Below are positions 7,716 through 16,169 of a stretch of 64,000 nt of DNA, piece by piece. Below the pieces are notes generated by a model that had not been told where the DNA came from, did no database searches, and saw only the letters and a list, made by a program, of their open reading frames with translations. The position numbers and the translations under genes are program-made. Position 1 is the stretch's first letter. Each line of letters opens with the position of its first letter. This DNA comes from Clostridiaceae bacterium. Its GTDB lineage: Bacteria; Bacillota; Clostridia; Lachnospirales; Lachnospiraceae. Location of the stretch: the NCBI GenBank assembly GCA_910575795.1, contig CAJTGE010000006.1, positions 1-64,000 on the forward strand. The letters are read 5' to 3'.

Positions 7716-8894
7716 CTATTTCCTCATTTTTATCATCCCGCTGATCAGCCTTGTTCCGCGTATCAGCCAGCTTACCGGAAGCAGTATGGGGGCCTTCTCC
7801 AGCCATGGATACATGGATCGCATATAGGAGAGCTCCGGAAAGATCCAGCTCATCTTCTTTTTGAAACGTTCCACGCGCTTTTCAAATTCCATTTTTATGC
7901 GCTGCAGCTTTTCAGCACGCCTCTCCCGCTCCTCCTCACGCTGTATCTGGCGGGTGAGCTCAAGGGCCTGGGTATCAGATTCCTTGTTGAGCGCGCCGCG
8001 GCTGAGTATCCTGTTCTCCAGCACATCATATACGGACATATCATCCCGGGGACCGAATATCTGTCTGCTTCCTTTATCCCCAAACCACATATAACCAATA
8101 GACAGGATCTTTGCCGCCAGTTGATCAATCTGAAGCTCAATCAGCATATGCTTTATGAAATCCTGATTTAACTGTTCGGCCCACGCCCTGTGGTAGAGAT
8201 ATAAATCCAGAATCTCCCGTATCAGCAGTTCATCTGTCACATAATGGTACACTGCCTGCGCCATCCGGAACACAAAACGATCGGAGGCTGACATTCCTCT
8301 GATATACTGATACGATTTTTGAAGAGTCGCCCGCTCCAGAAGATAAAGCATCGTCTTCTTATATAAGCTGGTGATAAATGGCAGATCGTGGTAAATCTCT
8401 ATCGTAAAGCCAGACACACGTTTCAGCCGTTCTCCGCAGCCTGAATAAACCCGATCCGTCTCATATCCGAGATCCACTAAATAGCCCTTTGTAAAAATAT
8501 AGCTCTCCATATCCATATAGAGGATAAGGGGACTGTTCGACGCCATCTCCGGTACCTGATACAAATCTCTGACGGCCGTAGAGGCCAGAATAATGCAGGA
8601 AATCTCCTTCATCTCTAAAAGAGTCAGTATCTCTTTTTCTGCGTCGCTGCATATCTCACCAAACAACAGGCTTTCCTGGTAGCGCTCAAAAAAGCGCTCC
8701 CGCCATCGCGCGGGCACATGCTCGTTCTTCCCCAGAAGCCCGATATACACCATATTGGCCAGCCTGTGGTAATCTGCATTGCGGTATATCTTCTCCCAAT
8801 TTAATCCGCCGCGAATCGGGCTTAATGCATCCTGACGGATAATCGAGCCGGCCATATTAACCAGAAAGCGCCCTTCAAATATTAATTGATTCAT
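7716..8894 (-). CDS. Nucleotidyltransferase-like protein (PF14907-type), uncharacterised
   Basis: The 392-residue product resembles the uncharacterised nucleotidyltransferase family (NTP_transf_5): ADYHRLANMVYIGLL near residue 45, a split core around MDMESYIFTKGYLVDLGYET, and KRVSGFTIEIYHDLPF near residue 165. No signal peptide is present, and the C-terminal ~70 residues are basic, with a coiled coil. The start at 8894 follows GGGTGAG; a GTG at 8906 is possible. Family members often sit with surface-glycan or peptide-modification genes. Here it lies downstream of the fliD cluster, so a link to filament-tip or flagellin modification is only a guess. Confidence 0.65.
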   Translation of the reverse strand: MNQLIFEGRFLVNMAGSIIRQDALSPIRGGLNWEKIYRNADYHRLANMVYIGLLGKNEHVPARWRERFFERYQESLLFGEICSDAEKEILTLLEMKEISCIILASTAVRDLYQVPEMASNSPLILYMDMESYIFTKGYLVDLGYETDRVYSGCGERLKRVSGFTIEIYHDLPFITSLYKKTMLYLLERATLQKSYQYIRGMSASDRFVFRMAQAVYHYVTDELLIREILDLYLYHRAWAEQLNQDFIKHMLIELQIDQLAAKILSIGYMWFGDKGSRQIFGPRDDMSVYDVLENRILSRGALNKESDTQALELTRQIQREEERERRAEKLQRIKMEFEKRVERFKKKMSWIFPELSYMRSMYPWLEKAPILLPVSWLIRGTRLISGMIKMRK

Positions 8895-8947
8895 TTTCTC
8901 ACCCACATCAAGCGCAAGCGCTTATATCATCCTTGCTCCTTCCGGAT

Positions 8948-8989
8948 AAGGGATAGAGCTGTACACAATCGTATACAGCTCTATCCCTT
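8948..8989 (-). terminator. Strong hairpin after the FliD-like gene
   Basis: AAGGGATAGAGCTGTA at 8948-8963 pairs with TACAGCTCTATCCCTT at 8974-8989, leaving a loop of about 10 bases. The stem is long, but the minus-strand downstream bases (ATCCGG) are not a U-tract, so it may be an mRNA-stabilising or partial-termination hairpin rather than a classical terminator. Confidence 0.55.
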
Positions 8990-9050
8990 CAGGCTAATAT
9001 CCGCTTATACGGACAAGCCTGCCTGCCCGGCCGCCCGCAGGAATATAATG

Positions 9051-10412
9051 TTATGCCAATGTATTAAGAAGCATGCCAACTGCATAGTAATTGCTCAGGT
9101 TAAACGCCCCGCCTCTTGCAAATGAAGAGAAATACTGGAAGCTTGAAGAACCGATGCCTTTGGTTACAGCCGATGTCACGGAATCAGAATCGGAGCCTGA
9201 CCCCTGGCCATTGGACAAATCCTTGTCTACGATGCTCTGTACCGAGTCTGACAGCGCGCTGTCCGCTCTGGTAGCCGCCTTCTGGGCAATCCCAAACTGT
9301 CCGCCGATCATATCTCTGGTCCAGTTATAATCATTTTCAAGAGATTCCTTTAATTTGTCCTCATCAACGTGCATCTTGCCATACTCGTCAAAATTAATAC
9401 CAATTGCAGCGAGGGTCTTTTTGTCCGCCATCCCGCGCTGGAACGATGCCAGATGGGACGCCGCGCCTGAACCCCTGCCAGCGTTGGCAGAAAGCATGGA
9501 GGTAACGGAATTGTACTTATCAACCAGATCCTTTACAGCAGCGACAACGTCATCCTCGTCCACACCGGTGTAAACATTCGTCTCTCCGGTTGCTTTGAGC
9601 TTTGCGTCGATCCTGCCGTAATCCAGAGTGATATCATTCGTCGATGAGCGGTACTCCTGGGTATAGCCATTCTCTGTCACTGAATATACAGCGTCCTGCG
9701 CCGCCACGGATGCATTCTCAATGCCTGCCGCCGCGCCTGTCTTGCCCTCAACCGTGAAGCCCTTGGACTCCCCTGTATCCTTTGCGGTAAGAACCAAAGA
9801 AACCTTGCCCTCCACATTGGATACCGTCGCTCTCACGCCGAGATGCGAGTTGGCATTGATCGCTTTTGCCGCATCCTGATACATGTCATTGTAGGTCCTT
9901 GCAGAGCCGTCCTTGTTTGTGCTGCTGATCGAAATCTCCGCACTCATACCGGAAGCCCCGGTAATCTTAAACTCCATGTCCGCGCCTGCTTCAACCTTTT
10001 CCTGGGAATAGTGGGCTGCGCTTTCGTTCTTCTGCGCCTGCGCTAAGGACGTCACGTTTAACGTGATATCCGTGTTTCCATTCAGACGCCAGTTGCCTTT
10101 TACCGAAGCCACATCCTCGTTCGTCGAAGCTGCCTTGAAATCCGTGAAAACGTTCTTACTGTTTCCATAGATCAGCTTTGACGCCGCGGACTCAAGTGCT
10201 GTGAGCTCTGACTGATAATCTCTCAGAAAACTCTCTGTACTCGAATACGATGACTTCACACTGCTCGTACTGGAACTCGACGAACCGGATTCAAGCTTTT
10301 TCTTTGCCTCTTCAGCCGCGCTCGCGCTGTTCTTTGAATACTCAAGCCAGCGCATCTGGTTAAGAGAACTCGCATACTGATAATTGTAACTGCCGATTCC
10401 ACTAATTGCCAT
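9051..10412 (-). CDS. Second FliD-like filament-cap protein
   Basis: The 453-residue protein has FliD features in its middle and C-terminal half: LNVTSLAQAQ, the VYSVTENGYTQEYRSSTNDI block followed by TLDYGRIDAKLKATG, and VAAVKDLVDKYNSVTSMLSA then LAAIGINFDEYGKMHVDEDK. It lacks the usual N-terminal GMASGIDxDxLI signature and the C-terminal long coil of true FliD. The N-terminus instead has Ser-rich low complexity (residues about 41-62). The start at 10412 follows GAAAGGAGGAA. It lies downstream of fliD, fliS and the FliT-like gene, so it may be an accessory cap or filament protein. Confidence 0.7.
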   Translation of the reverse strand: MAISGIGSYNYQYASSLNQMRWLEYSKNSASAAEEAKKKLESGSSSSSTSSVKSSYSSTESFLRDYQSELTALESAASKLIYGNSKNVFTDFKAASTNEDVASVKGNWRLNGNTDITLNVTSLAQAQKNESAAHYSQEKVEAGADMEFKITGASGMSAEISISSTNKDGSARTYNDMYQDAAKAINANSHLGVRATVSNVEGKVSLVLTAKDTGESKGFTVEGKTGAAAGIENASVAAQDAVYSVTENGYTQEYRSSTNDITLDYGRIDAKLKATGETNVYTGVDEDDVVAAVKDLVDKYNSVTSMLSANAGRGSGAASHLASFQRGMADKKTLAAIGINFDEYGKMHVDEDKLKESLENDYNWTRDMIGGQFGIAQKAATRADSALSDSVQSIVDKDLSNGQGSGSDSDSVTSAVTKGIGSSSFQYFSSFARGGAFNLSNYYAVGMLLNTLA

Positions 10413-10481
10413 AAATGATTCCTCCTTTCATTTTAATAGGCCATATCTCAGCCACGCATCCCTTCCATATCTGAAATATGG

Positions 10482-10889
10482 TTATCTATCTGTCTTTCCA
10501 TAGAAAGACTTATCGCCGCCCACCCTACGGTTTAGCATCCGATCCCTTTCCTGGATTTCCTTAAGGAGCGTCCTGCTTTTACGGCGGATTTCGTAAATCT
10601 TCTGCTCCTCAAAGCTTCCTGGAGGACGGGCGGCAGCGGGATCAGACGTCATCAACTGACGCACCATACCGGCCTCTTCCTGGCCCTTTTCTGCCATAAG
10701 CCAGATTTCCTGCTGGCACCTCTCCGTATTCTCTATCTCTTCCGCACGCATATCCAGGAGAAGCGAGGCCGAAACCTCGTCTCTCCTGGATACAGCATTC
10801 TGAATCTCAGATGTCAGCTTCCCTATCTCCTGCAGGGAATGGTAGCGTCTCTGGAGAAGAATCATTATCTGTTCCAGATCAAGCCTCAT
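10482..10889 (-). CDS. FliT/FlgN-type flagellar chaperone-like protein
   Basis: A 135-residue helical protein immediately after fliS (8-base gap), the usual position of fliT, which chaperones FliD. Residues 1-75 form heptad-rich helices (LLQRRYHSLQEIGKLTSEIQ, MRAEEIENTERCQQEIWLMA). The C-terminal 50 residues are basic with a second helix. Sequence-level evidence is weak because these chaperones diverge quickly. The call rests on size, helicity and the fliD-fliS-fliT order. Confidence 0.6.
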   Translation of the reverse strand: MRLDLEQIMILLQRRYHSLQEIGKLTSEIQNAVSRRDEVSASLLLDMRAEEIENTERCQQEIWLMAEKGQEEAGMVRQLMTSDPAAARPPGSFEEQKIYEIRRKSRTLLKEIQERDRMLNRRVGGDKSFYGKTDR

Positions 10890-10897
10890 ATCTCCCC

Positions 10898-11302
10898 CTA
10901 TCCCCGAGCGCTCTTCCCCGGCACATAATGGGAACCCGAAACCTTATGGCCCGCCTGCTCGAATGCATCCCGCAGCTCGGAGAGAATATGGCTGATACGC
11001 CCAATCTCGTCCTTACGGCGCTCACGGCCGGACTTCACCAGGCTCAAATCATAAATCAGATACGTATAGATATCCCACAAATCCTGTGCCAGAGGCTGGC
11101 TCATATCCAATATATCAATCAAATAACGGACAATCCTGGTAACACGCCGCAGGCAATCCTCAAATATCGCATAGTCCTTATCCTCCAACGCTAACTCAGC
11201 TTTGGAAAGGCGGCTGACTGCCTCATCATAAAGCAAAAGCAACAATTCTAAATTGCTCATAGAATAGATACTTTGTTCTTTATACTTCTGGTATCCAGGC
11301 AT
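10898..11302 (-). CDS. fliS: Flagellin export chaperone FliS
   Basis: FliS binds the C-terminus of flagellin and keeps it export-competent. The 134-residue protein shows the family pattern YKEQSIYSMSNLELLLLLYD near the N-terminus, then AIFEDCLRRVTRIVRYLIDI and LWDIYTYLIYDLSLVKSGRE. The ribosome site GTAGGAGGAG lies just before the ATG at 11302. It is 31 bases after fliD in the same unit, the common Firmicutes order. Confidence 0.93.
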   Translation of the reverse strand: MPGYQKYKEQSIYSMSNLELLLLLYDEAVSRLSKAELALEDKDYAIFEDCLRRVTRIVRYLIDILDMSQPLAQDLWDIYTYLIYDLSLVKSGRERRKDEIGRISHILSELRDAFEQAGHKVSGSHYVPGKSARG

Positions 11303-11333
11303 GATACTCCTCCTACATTATAAAAATATAGCT

Positions 11334-13943
11334 TTACATAGATCCGCTTAAGCTGGAAAGATAACTGGACTGGGAATTCATCTGGCTGATCAGCGTCTCC
11401 ATGGATGTAAACTGGCTGATATAGCTGTCCCGCTCTGTGGAAAGCCTCTCTTTCAGTGTCTCCAGCTCTTTCTGCATCTGCTCCAATTGTTTGTAAATCT
11501 GATTCTTCTTAAGGCTGGTGGACAGCTTCTCCGTTCCGGCCACATCAACCAGGGTTCCGTTGGAGCCGCCGTGCTTGTAGGAAAATCTGGTCGCGTAATT
11601 GCTCAGGACATTATTAATCGTTCCAACCATACCTGTCTTTCCGTCGCCGTTGCCGGAGATAACGGACGCAACCTTATCCGGATCATTCTTCATGGCGTCT
11701 TTAAATTTCTGTTCGTCGAATATCAACTGACCGCCGCTGTAGACATCATCTGAAACGCTGATACCAATCTCCTGCAGAGCCTTCAGATCCACTCCGTTCT
11801 TCTTCATAGTGGCGTACATGCTCTGGAGAGCGTCGCTCACCGAGCGCAGATTGCTGTCGCCGAATAAGAGGCCCTGCTTCGCTTTCTTCTCCCAGTTCTC
11901 AATGGAGGTCTCGCTCATCTCGTCCTTCTGCTCATCCGTCAGCGGGCCATAATCTTTGTCCGGGCGGGTGGTCATCTCTAAATTCACTGCGGCTGCAAGG
12001 GCGTTGTACTCGTCGATAAACTTCTTCACGCGCTCCGCAACGCCGTCCGCATCCGCCTTGGCGTTGAAGGTAACCGCCTTGCTGCTGTCATACGTGCCTG
12101 TTGTCTTATCATAGCCGAACTCGCCGCTTACCGTTATCTTTAATCCCTCTAAATCGATTGTATTTGTCGTACTCTCCACGGTCGTGGTAACGCCATTTCC
12201 GTAGCTGACGCCTATCTGCGCATTTTTCCCGTCTTCTGTTTCAAAGCCCTTGTCTTTAGAACCGCCGAAGATTGTCCATGTGGCGTCTTTCTTCTGGGCA
12301 GCTTCCAATTCTGCCAGATGGTCTTCCGCCTTTTGTATTTTGTCCGGATCAGCGCCCTGCGTTTTCAGATTTTCAAGCTCCTCACGGGCCTCCTTGATCT
12401 GGCCATCATAGCCCAGTTCTATCTCCCTTCCCTTTCCGGTTTCCGAAGCTAACAGGGTGAACTGGTTCGTAGCGCTCATATAAGTCGCTTTCACACCCGC
12501 CTTGCTGGAATTGATCGCGTTCATCATCTGATTAACCGTTGTATCGGCATTGATGTCAATCTTCACTCCGTTGATGACTAAACCGTTCTCCAGGGCTTTC
12601 CTGCGGCTGTCTTCATCCATGGTTTTGTCAAATCCAAGCTTTTCCCAGTTTGCCAGGATGCTGGAGTCCAAATCAATTTTATTGGACATATTCTCCAGGC
12701 CAAGCAAATTCCTCATTTCGCTTGAATTGCTGCTCACGGTCAGCGAGGTGTCCTTTGACGCATTCCCGCCCAGCTTAAAAGTCAGTTTTCCGCCTTCGGC
12801 TGACGCCACTACGTTGTCCCTGCCAAATGCATCCTGAAGGCGTTTATTGATATTCGCAGCGAGTTCCGCTACATCCGTCACGCCATTCTTTGCCTCTTCT
12901 TCGGTAATCAGCTCTATCTGCTTTGTCTGGCCTCCAAATGAGACGTTTACCTTTTTTCCCGTCATGTACTCAACCAGGCTCTGCTTTTTAACGGAACTCT
13001 CTTCAAGAGTCTTGTCAACATGGGAGTTAAAATCTGCGAATGTAACTCCCTTTGCCGTATCAAGCTTCGTCCCGTCCTTCTCTGCGTTAAAGCCGAGAGC
13101 TGACAGAGCGGAAGAATAGTCCTTTATACGCAGCTCCCCGCTCGGAGACTTGTCGCCTGCTTCCACCTGGAAATTCCCGTTATCGTCAATCTTGAATTTC
13201 ACGAGATCTTTCAGGTAAAAATCTGTACCTTCCAGTTTGGTATTGGACTGTTTAAGGGCTTCATTTAATTGTTCCTCCAGCTTCTTTCTGCCATCTGCCG
13301 TTGACAGATCTGCTTTGGTGTAGTCAATGGTTATCGTCTCTTCCTTGCCGTCTTTCTCTATCTTATACGAGGTCGGGAATGTAAAACTGGCTGAATTTAC
13401 AAATTTACCGCCGCTGGCCTCCGTCCAGATGCCGAACTCAAGACGGGTTCCCGCAAGATTGGACGTCCGGCAGGTTCCATCTGTATTAAGCCCTGTCGCA
13501 TCTGTGATCTTGGCAAAGTCGATATCTGAAGTCCCCTTATAGGCCGATTTCGTATAGGCCGAAGAAGCCATCTGCTTTACTCCCTGTATGGAGAGGTACT
13601 CCAGCATCTTGGAATTGCCTGTAGCGGTGATGTACTTTGTCACACTCGAATCGCCCAGCGCGGTAATCTGATTTTTAGAAAAAAAGCCGGTATCAATCAG
13701 GCTGGTAGAGGAGGAATAAGAAAAATAATTGTCCTCCATGCCTATAATCTTGTCAATAACGTTCCGATATGCCTCCTGCTTCCACTGCAGGCTGGTAATA
13801 TCACTCTTTTTATTTGTTATCTTCGTGGTGGTTCCTAACGTCATCTGCTCAATGAGAGAGTCACGGTCAATGCCCGACGCCATACCGCCAAATCCTCTTA
13901 AGCTGGTATTGCCAAGGCCGCTTGCTCCTGATACACTTGCCAT
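11334..13943 (-). CDS. fliD: Filament cap / hook-associated protein FliD (HAP2)
   Basis: FliD caps the filament and folds incoming flagellin. The N-terminus carries the signature RGFGGMASGIDRDSLIEQMT, followed by TTKITNKKSDITSLQWKQEA. The C-terminal FliD_C region runs from about residue 630 (VKKFIDEYNALAAAVNLEMT) to the terminal coil ETLKERLSTERDSYISQFTS. At 869 residues it is clearly longer than the usual 450-700; the surplus lies in the surface-exposed central domains (about 130-600). The ribosome site GGAAAGGAGA precedes the ATG at 13943. A SigD-type promoter lies upstream at 14034-14060. Confidence 0.95.
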   Translation of the reverse strand: MASVSGASGLGNTSLRGFGGMASGIDRDSLIEQMTLGTTTKITNKKSDITSLQWKQEAYRNVIDKIIGMEDNYFSYSSSTSLIDTGFFSKNQITALGDSSVTKYITATGNSKMLEYLSIQGVKQMASSAYTKSAYKGTSDIDFAKITDATGLNTDGTCRTSNLAGTRLEFGIWTEASGGKFVNSASFTFPTSYKIEKDGKEETITIDYTKADLSTADGRKKLEEQLNEALKQSNTKLEGTDFYLKDLVKFKIDDNGNFQVEAGDKSPSGELRIKDYSSALSALGFNAEKDGTKLDTAKGVTFADFNSHVDKTLEESSVKKQSLVEYMTGKKVNVSFGGQTKQIELITEEEAKNGVTDVAELAANINKRLQDAFGRDNVVASAEGGKLTFKLGGNASKDTSLTVSSNSSEMRNLLGLENMSNKIDLDSSILANWEKLGFDKTMDEDSRRKALENGLVINGVKIDINADTTVNQMMNAINSSKAGVKATYMSATNQFTLLASETGKGREIELGYDGQIKEAREELENLKTQGADPDKIQKAEDHLAELEAAQKKDATWTIFGGSKDKGFETEDGKNAQIGVSYGNGVTTTVESTTNTIDLEGLKITVSGEFGYDKTTGTYDSSKAVTFNAKADADGVAERVKKFIDEYNALAAAVNLEMTTRPDKDYGPLTDEQKDEMSETSIENWEKKAKQGLLFGDSNLRSVSDALQSMYATMKKNGVDLKALQEIGISVSDDVYSGGQLIFDEQKFKDAMKNDPDKVASVISGNGDGKTGMVGTINNVLSNYATRFSYKHGGSNGTLVDVAGTEKLSTSLKKNQIYKQLEQMQKELETLKERLSTERDSYISQFTSMETLISQMNSQSSYLSSLSGSM

Positions 13944-14033
13944 CTGTCATTCTCCTTTCCAACATCTATCTTCTCTGTAATACAGGCTCTGCACTTCCAT
14001 TTCCATCATGAAGCCTTATTTTCTATACTATAT

Positions 14034-14060
14034 CTATCGGCGTTTTTTTCAGGAAAATAA
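14034..14060 (-). promoter_or_regulatory. SigD type promoter for the fliD-fliS cluster
   Basis: The minus strand has GCCGATAG at 14041-14034 and TTAT at 14060-14057, separated by exactly 15 bases. This is the same layout seen before flgM. It would give a leader of about 85 bases to fliD. The promoter sits between the terminator of the large operon and fliD, which makes fliD a separate late transcription unit. Confidence 0.65.
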
Positions 14061-14146
14061 TCCGGCGGAGCTAAATTTCTGTGACGGGGCCGGCTTTTAT
14101 CCTGAATTCCGCGATCCGGCGGCAAAGGTATATGAGACAGCAGAAA

Positions 14147-14184
14147 CAAAAAAGCGCAGGTTTGAAATCAATCCTGCGTTTTTT
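14147..14184 (-). terminator. Terminator at the end of the fla/che operon
   Basis: AAAAAAGCGCAGG on the plus strand at 14148-14160 pairs with CCTGCGTTTTTT at 14173-14184, giving a stem flanked by six or more U residues on both strands. It lies 17 bases downstream of the ComFB-domain gene and upstream of the fliD promoter. Confidence 0.88.
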
Positions 14185-14200
14185 GACTGCCTTTCCCTGC

Positions 14201-15346
14201 TCACCGCAGCACATCCCCTGTGATCTCATATTCTTTATGCCGCGGTTTTTCCTTCACAAGCATACATGCTTTCACAATTTCCGTAATGATCCTGGCCCGG
14301 TTTCGGCTTTCATAGTATCCGATGATAGGAGCAGTCGGGCTGCTGTCCACCACCACGTATTTGGGCGGCAGGCAGGTCAGGCATAATGCTATAACATCCG
14401 CGCAGCATCTGCTGCAGGTGCATACATCGTACTTTTCCATCTGATCTTTCAGATTTGTCCTTCCCAGCACCTTCTCCACCACGTTTAATATCTGGTATTC
14501 TTTTTCCTGAACCGGACTCATATCTCCGGACGCAGGCGTCTGCTCCTGCACAGGTGAGGGGCCAGCGCTGACGGCGCTATCCGTTTCGGACGCGGACTCC
14601 TCCAAAGCCTCTGCGCTCTCATCCGGCGCGCCGCCTTCCTGCAAAATCTCCTCCTGGGGCGCTTCTGTTTCAGCCGCCTCTTCTGCCGGAACAGCCGGCT
14701 CCGCTGCGGCCGGTTCCGTCTCCTGTTCCGATATATCCTGTTCGGATTCGGAGTCTGACACATCATCAGCCGGCTCTGATAAGCGGCTCTCAGCCTGCCC
14801 TTCCTCTCCTACAGCGACGCTGCTCTCCGGCTGGCTTCCGCTTTCCACAGCGCTGTCGCTCTCCGGCTGGTTCCCGCTTTCCACAGCGCCTTCGCTCTCC
14901 AGCCGCTCCGCCTCCGGTGCTTCCGGTTCACTTTTTGCCTCTTCTTCCGCCGCCTGCAGCAAGGTCTGCTCCAGATGTTCCTCAAGGCGTCCTTTGATCT
15001 CTTCCGATATCTTATCGCTGTCGCTGTCATCGACTACTATCACTTTTTTGTCGGTTCCCGCCTGCGGCGCTGCCGGAGCGGCCGCGCCTGCTCCCGGGGA
15101 CGCTGTCTGGGCAGAAACCGACGCTGCCGGGGCGGATCCGGGAGCAGCCTCGCCTCCGGCCTGTGACAGCGCTCCAGCCGGCGCTGCGCCGGATTCCCCG
15201 GCGTTCTCCGCCGGCGCGTTCAGGCCGCCATCTGTCTCCGGATTCCCGGCCTCTGCGTCTTCCGCTGCTTTTGTTTCCGGCTCCGCCGGAGCGCCGTTGG
15301 TAATCAGATTGAGCACATGCGAGGTTTTATTCGTTTTCCTGGCCAT
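14201..15346 (-). CDS. ComFB-domain protein with long acidic linker
   Basis: The C-terminal ~95 residues match the late competence protein ComFB family: YQILNVVEKVLGRTNLKDQM, then the cysteine cluster VCTCSRCCADVIALCLTCLP and PKYVVVDSS. ComFB proteins have been reported as cyclic-dinucleotide receptors in other bacteria (established knowledge, not visible here). The first ~25 residues are basic (MARKTNKTSHVLNLITNG). Residues about 25-275 are a low-complexity Glu/Pro/Ala/Ser linker with imperfect repeats such as ESGSQPES, probably disordered. The start overlaps the ParA gene by 20 bases. Last gene of the fla/che operon; function unknown. Confidence 0.8.
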   Translation of the reverse strand: MARKTNKTSHVLNLITNGAPAEPETKAAEDAEAGNPETDGGLNAPAENAGESGAAPAGALSQAGGEAAPGSAPAASVSAQTASPGAGAAAPAAPQAGTDKKVIVVDDSDSDKISEEIKGRLEEHLEQTLLQAAEEEAKSEPEAPEAERLESEGAVESGNQPESDSAVESGSQPESSVAVGEEGQAESRLSEPADDVSDSESEQDISEQETEPAAAEPAVPAEEAAETEAPQEEILQEGGAPDESAEALEESASETDSAVSAGPSPVQEQTPASGDMSPVQEKEYQILNVVEKVLGRTNLKDQMEKYDVCTCSRCCADVIALCLTCLPPKYVVVDSSPTAPIIGYYESRNRARIITEIVKACMLVKEKPRHKEYEITGDVLR

Positions 15347-16127
15347 CTCCCAACACCTCCTTTAAGTGAATCGTATCTGCTATTTCTTCCAAAAATTCCC
15401 TGTAATCCTGTACGGCGGCGGAACGGGGATTGTATTCAAAGATACTTTCTCCATGCGCAGGCGCTTCGGCGACTGCCACTCCGGTCCGGATCTTGGTTTC
15501 AAAGACCTTTGTCCCAATCTGATCGGCGAGCTGCTGCGCCATCTCTAAGACATCCCTGGAAAGCAGGGTACGCTTGTTAAAACGGTTTAACAGGATTCCC
15601 AGTACATTCAGCCTTGGGTTTAAAGAGTCGCGGACCGATTCAATGGTTTCCTTAAGCTGGGAGAGCCCGACCAGGCTCAGGATGTCGGAGGCCATGGGGA
15701 TGATGAGGAAATCGGATACAGCGTAGGCATTTACAGTCAGAAGATTCAGGGCCGGAGGAGTATCGATGACCACATAATCATATTCCCCGATAACAGGGGC
15801 GAGCGCGTCCCTCAGGATATATTCTCTGTGTTTTGTCGCGACCTGCTCCAGGCCCCCGCTGCTTAAGGTGATGTCAGAGGGGAGAATATCACAGATTTCT
15901 GTTTTATGGATTGCCTGCCGTGCGGACATCCGTCCCTTAAGAGCGTCCAAAACCGTAGGACCATTTGACAGCTCCGCGCCCAGGCAAAAGCCTAAGTTAC
16001 CCTGCGGATCTAAATCAATACATAATATACGCCCGCCGGCTAAAGCGATCCCTGCGGCCAGTGCCGCTGAAGTGGTCGTTTTCCCGACGCCGCCCTTCTG
16101 ATTTGTTACAGTGATAATCGTAGCCAA
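15327..16127 (-). CDS. ParA/Soj-family ATPase
   Basis: A 266-residue P-loop ATPase. The deviant Walker A, KGGVGKTT at residues 11-18, is preceded by TVTNQ; CIDLDPQGN is the A' motif and YDYVVIDTPP is Walker B. Relatives position chromosomes, plasmids, chemoreceptor arrays or flagella by dimerising on DNA or partner proteins. It resembles Soj/ParA (NQKGGVGKTTTS) more than the flagellar FlhG/YlxH type, whose membrane-targeting C-terminal helix is not evident. It lies in the fla/che operon beside a ComFB-domain gene instead of ParB, while flhF and flhG are absent. Role in positioning flagella or chemotaxis clusters is inferred. Confidence 0.9.
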   Translation of the reverse strand: MATIITVTNQKGGVGKTTTSAALAAGIALAGGRILCIDLDPQGNLGFCLGAELSNGPTVLDALKGRMSARQAIHKTEICDILPSDITLSSGGLEQVATKHREYILRDALAPVIGEYDYVVIDTPPALNLLTVNAYAVSDFLIIPMASDILSLVGLSQLKETIESVRDSLNPRLNVLGILLNRFNKRTLLSRDVLEMAQQLADQIGTKVFETKIRTGVAVAEAPAHGESIFEYNPRSAAVQDYREFLEEIADTIHLKEVLGDGQENE

Positions 16128-16169
16128 AGCATTACCTCCGAGTCTTCCTTTGTTTGATACTGTTCTCTG

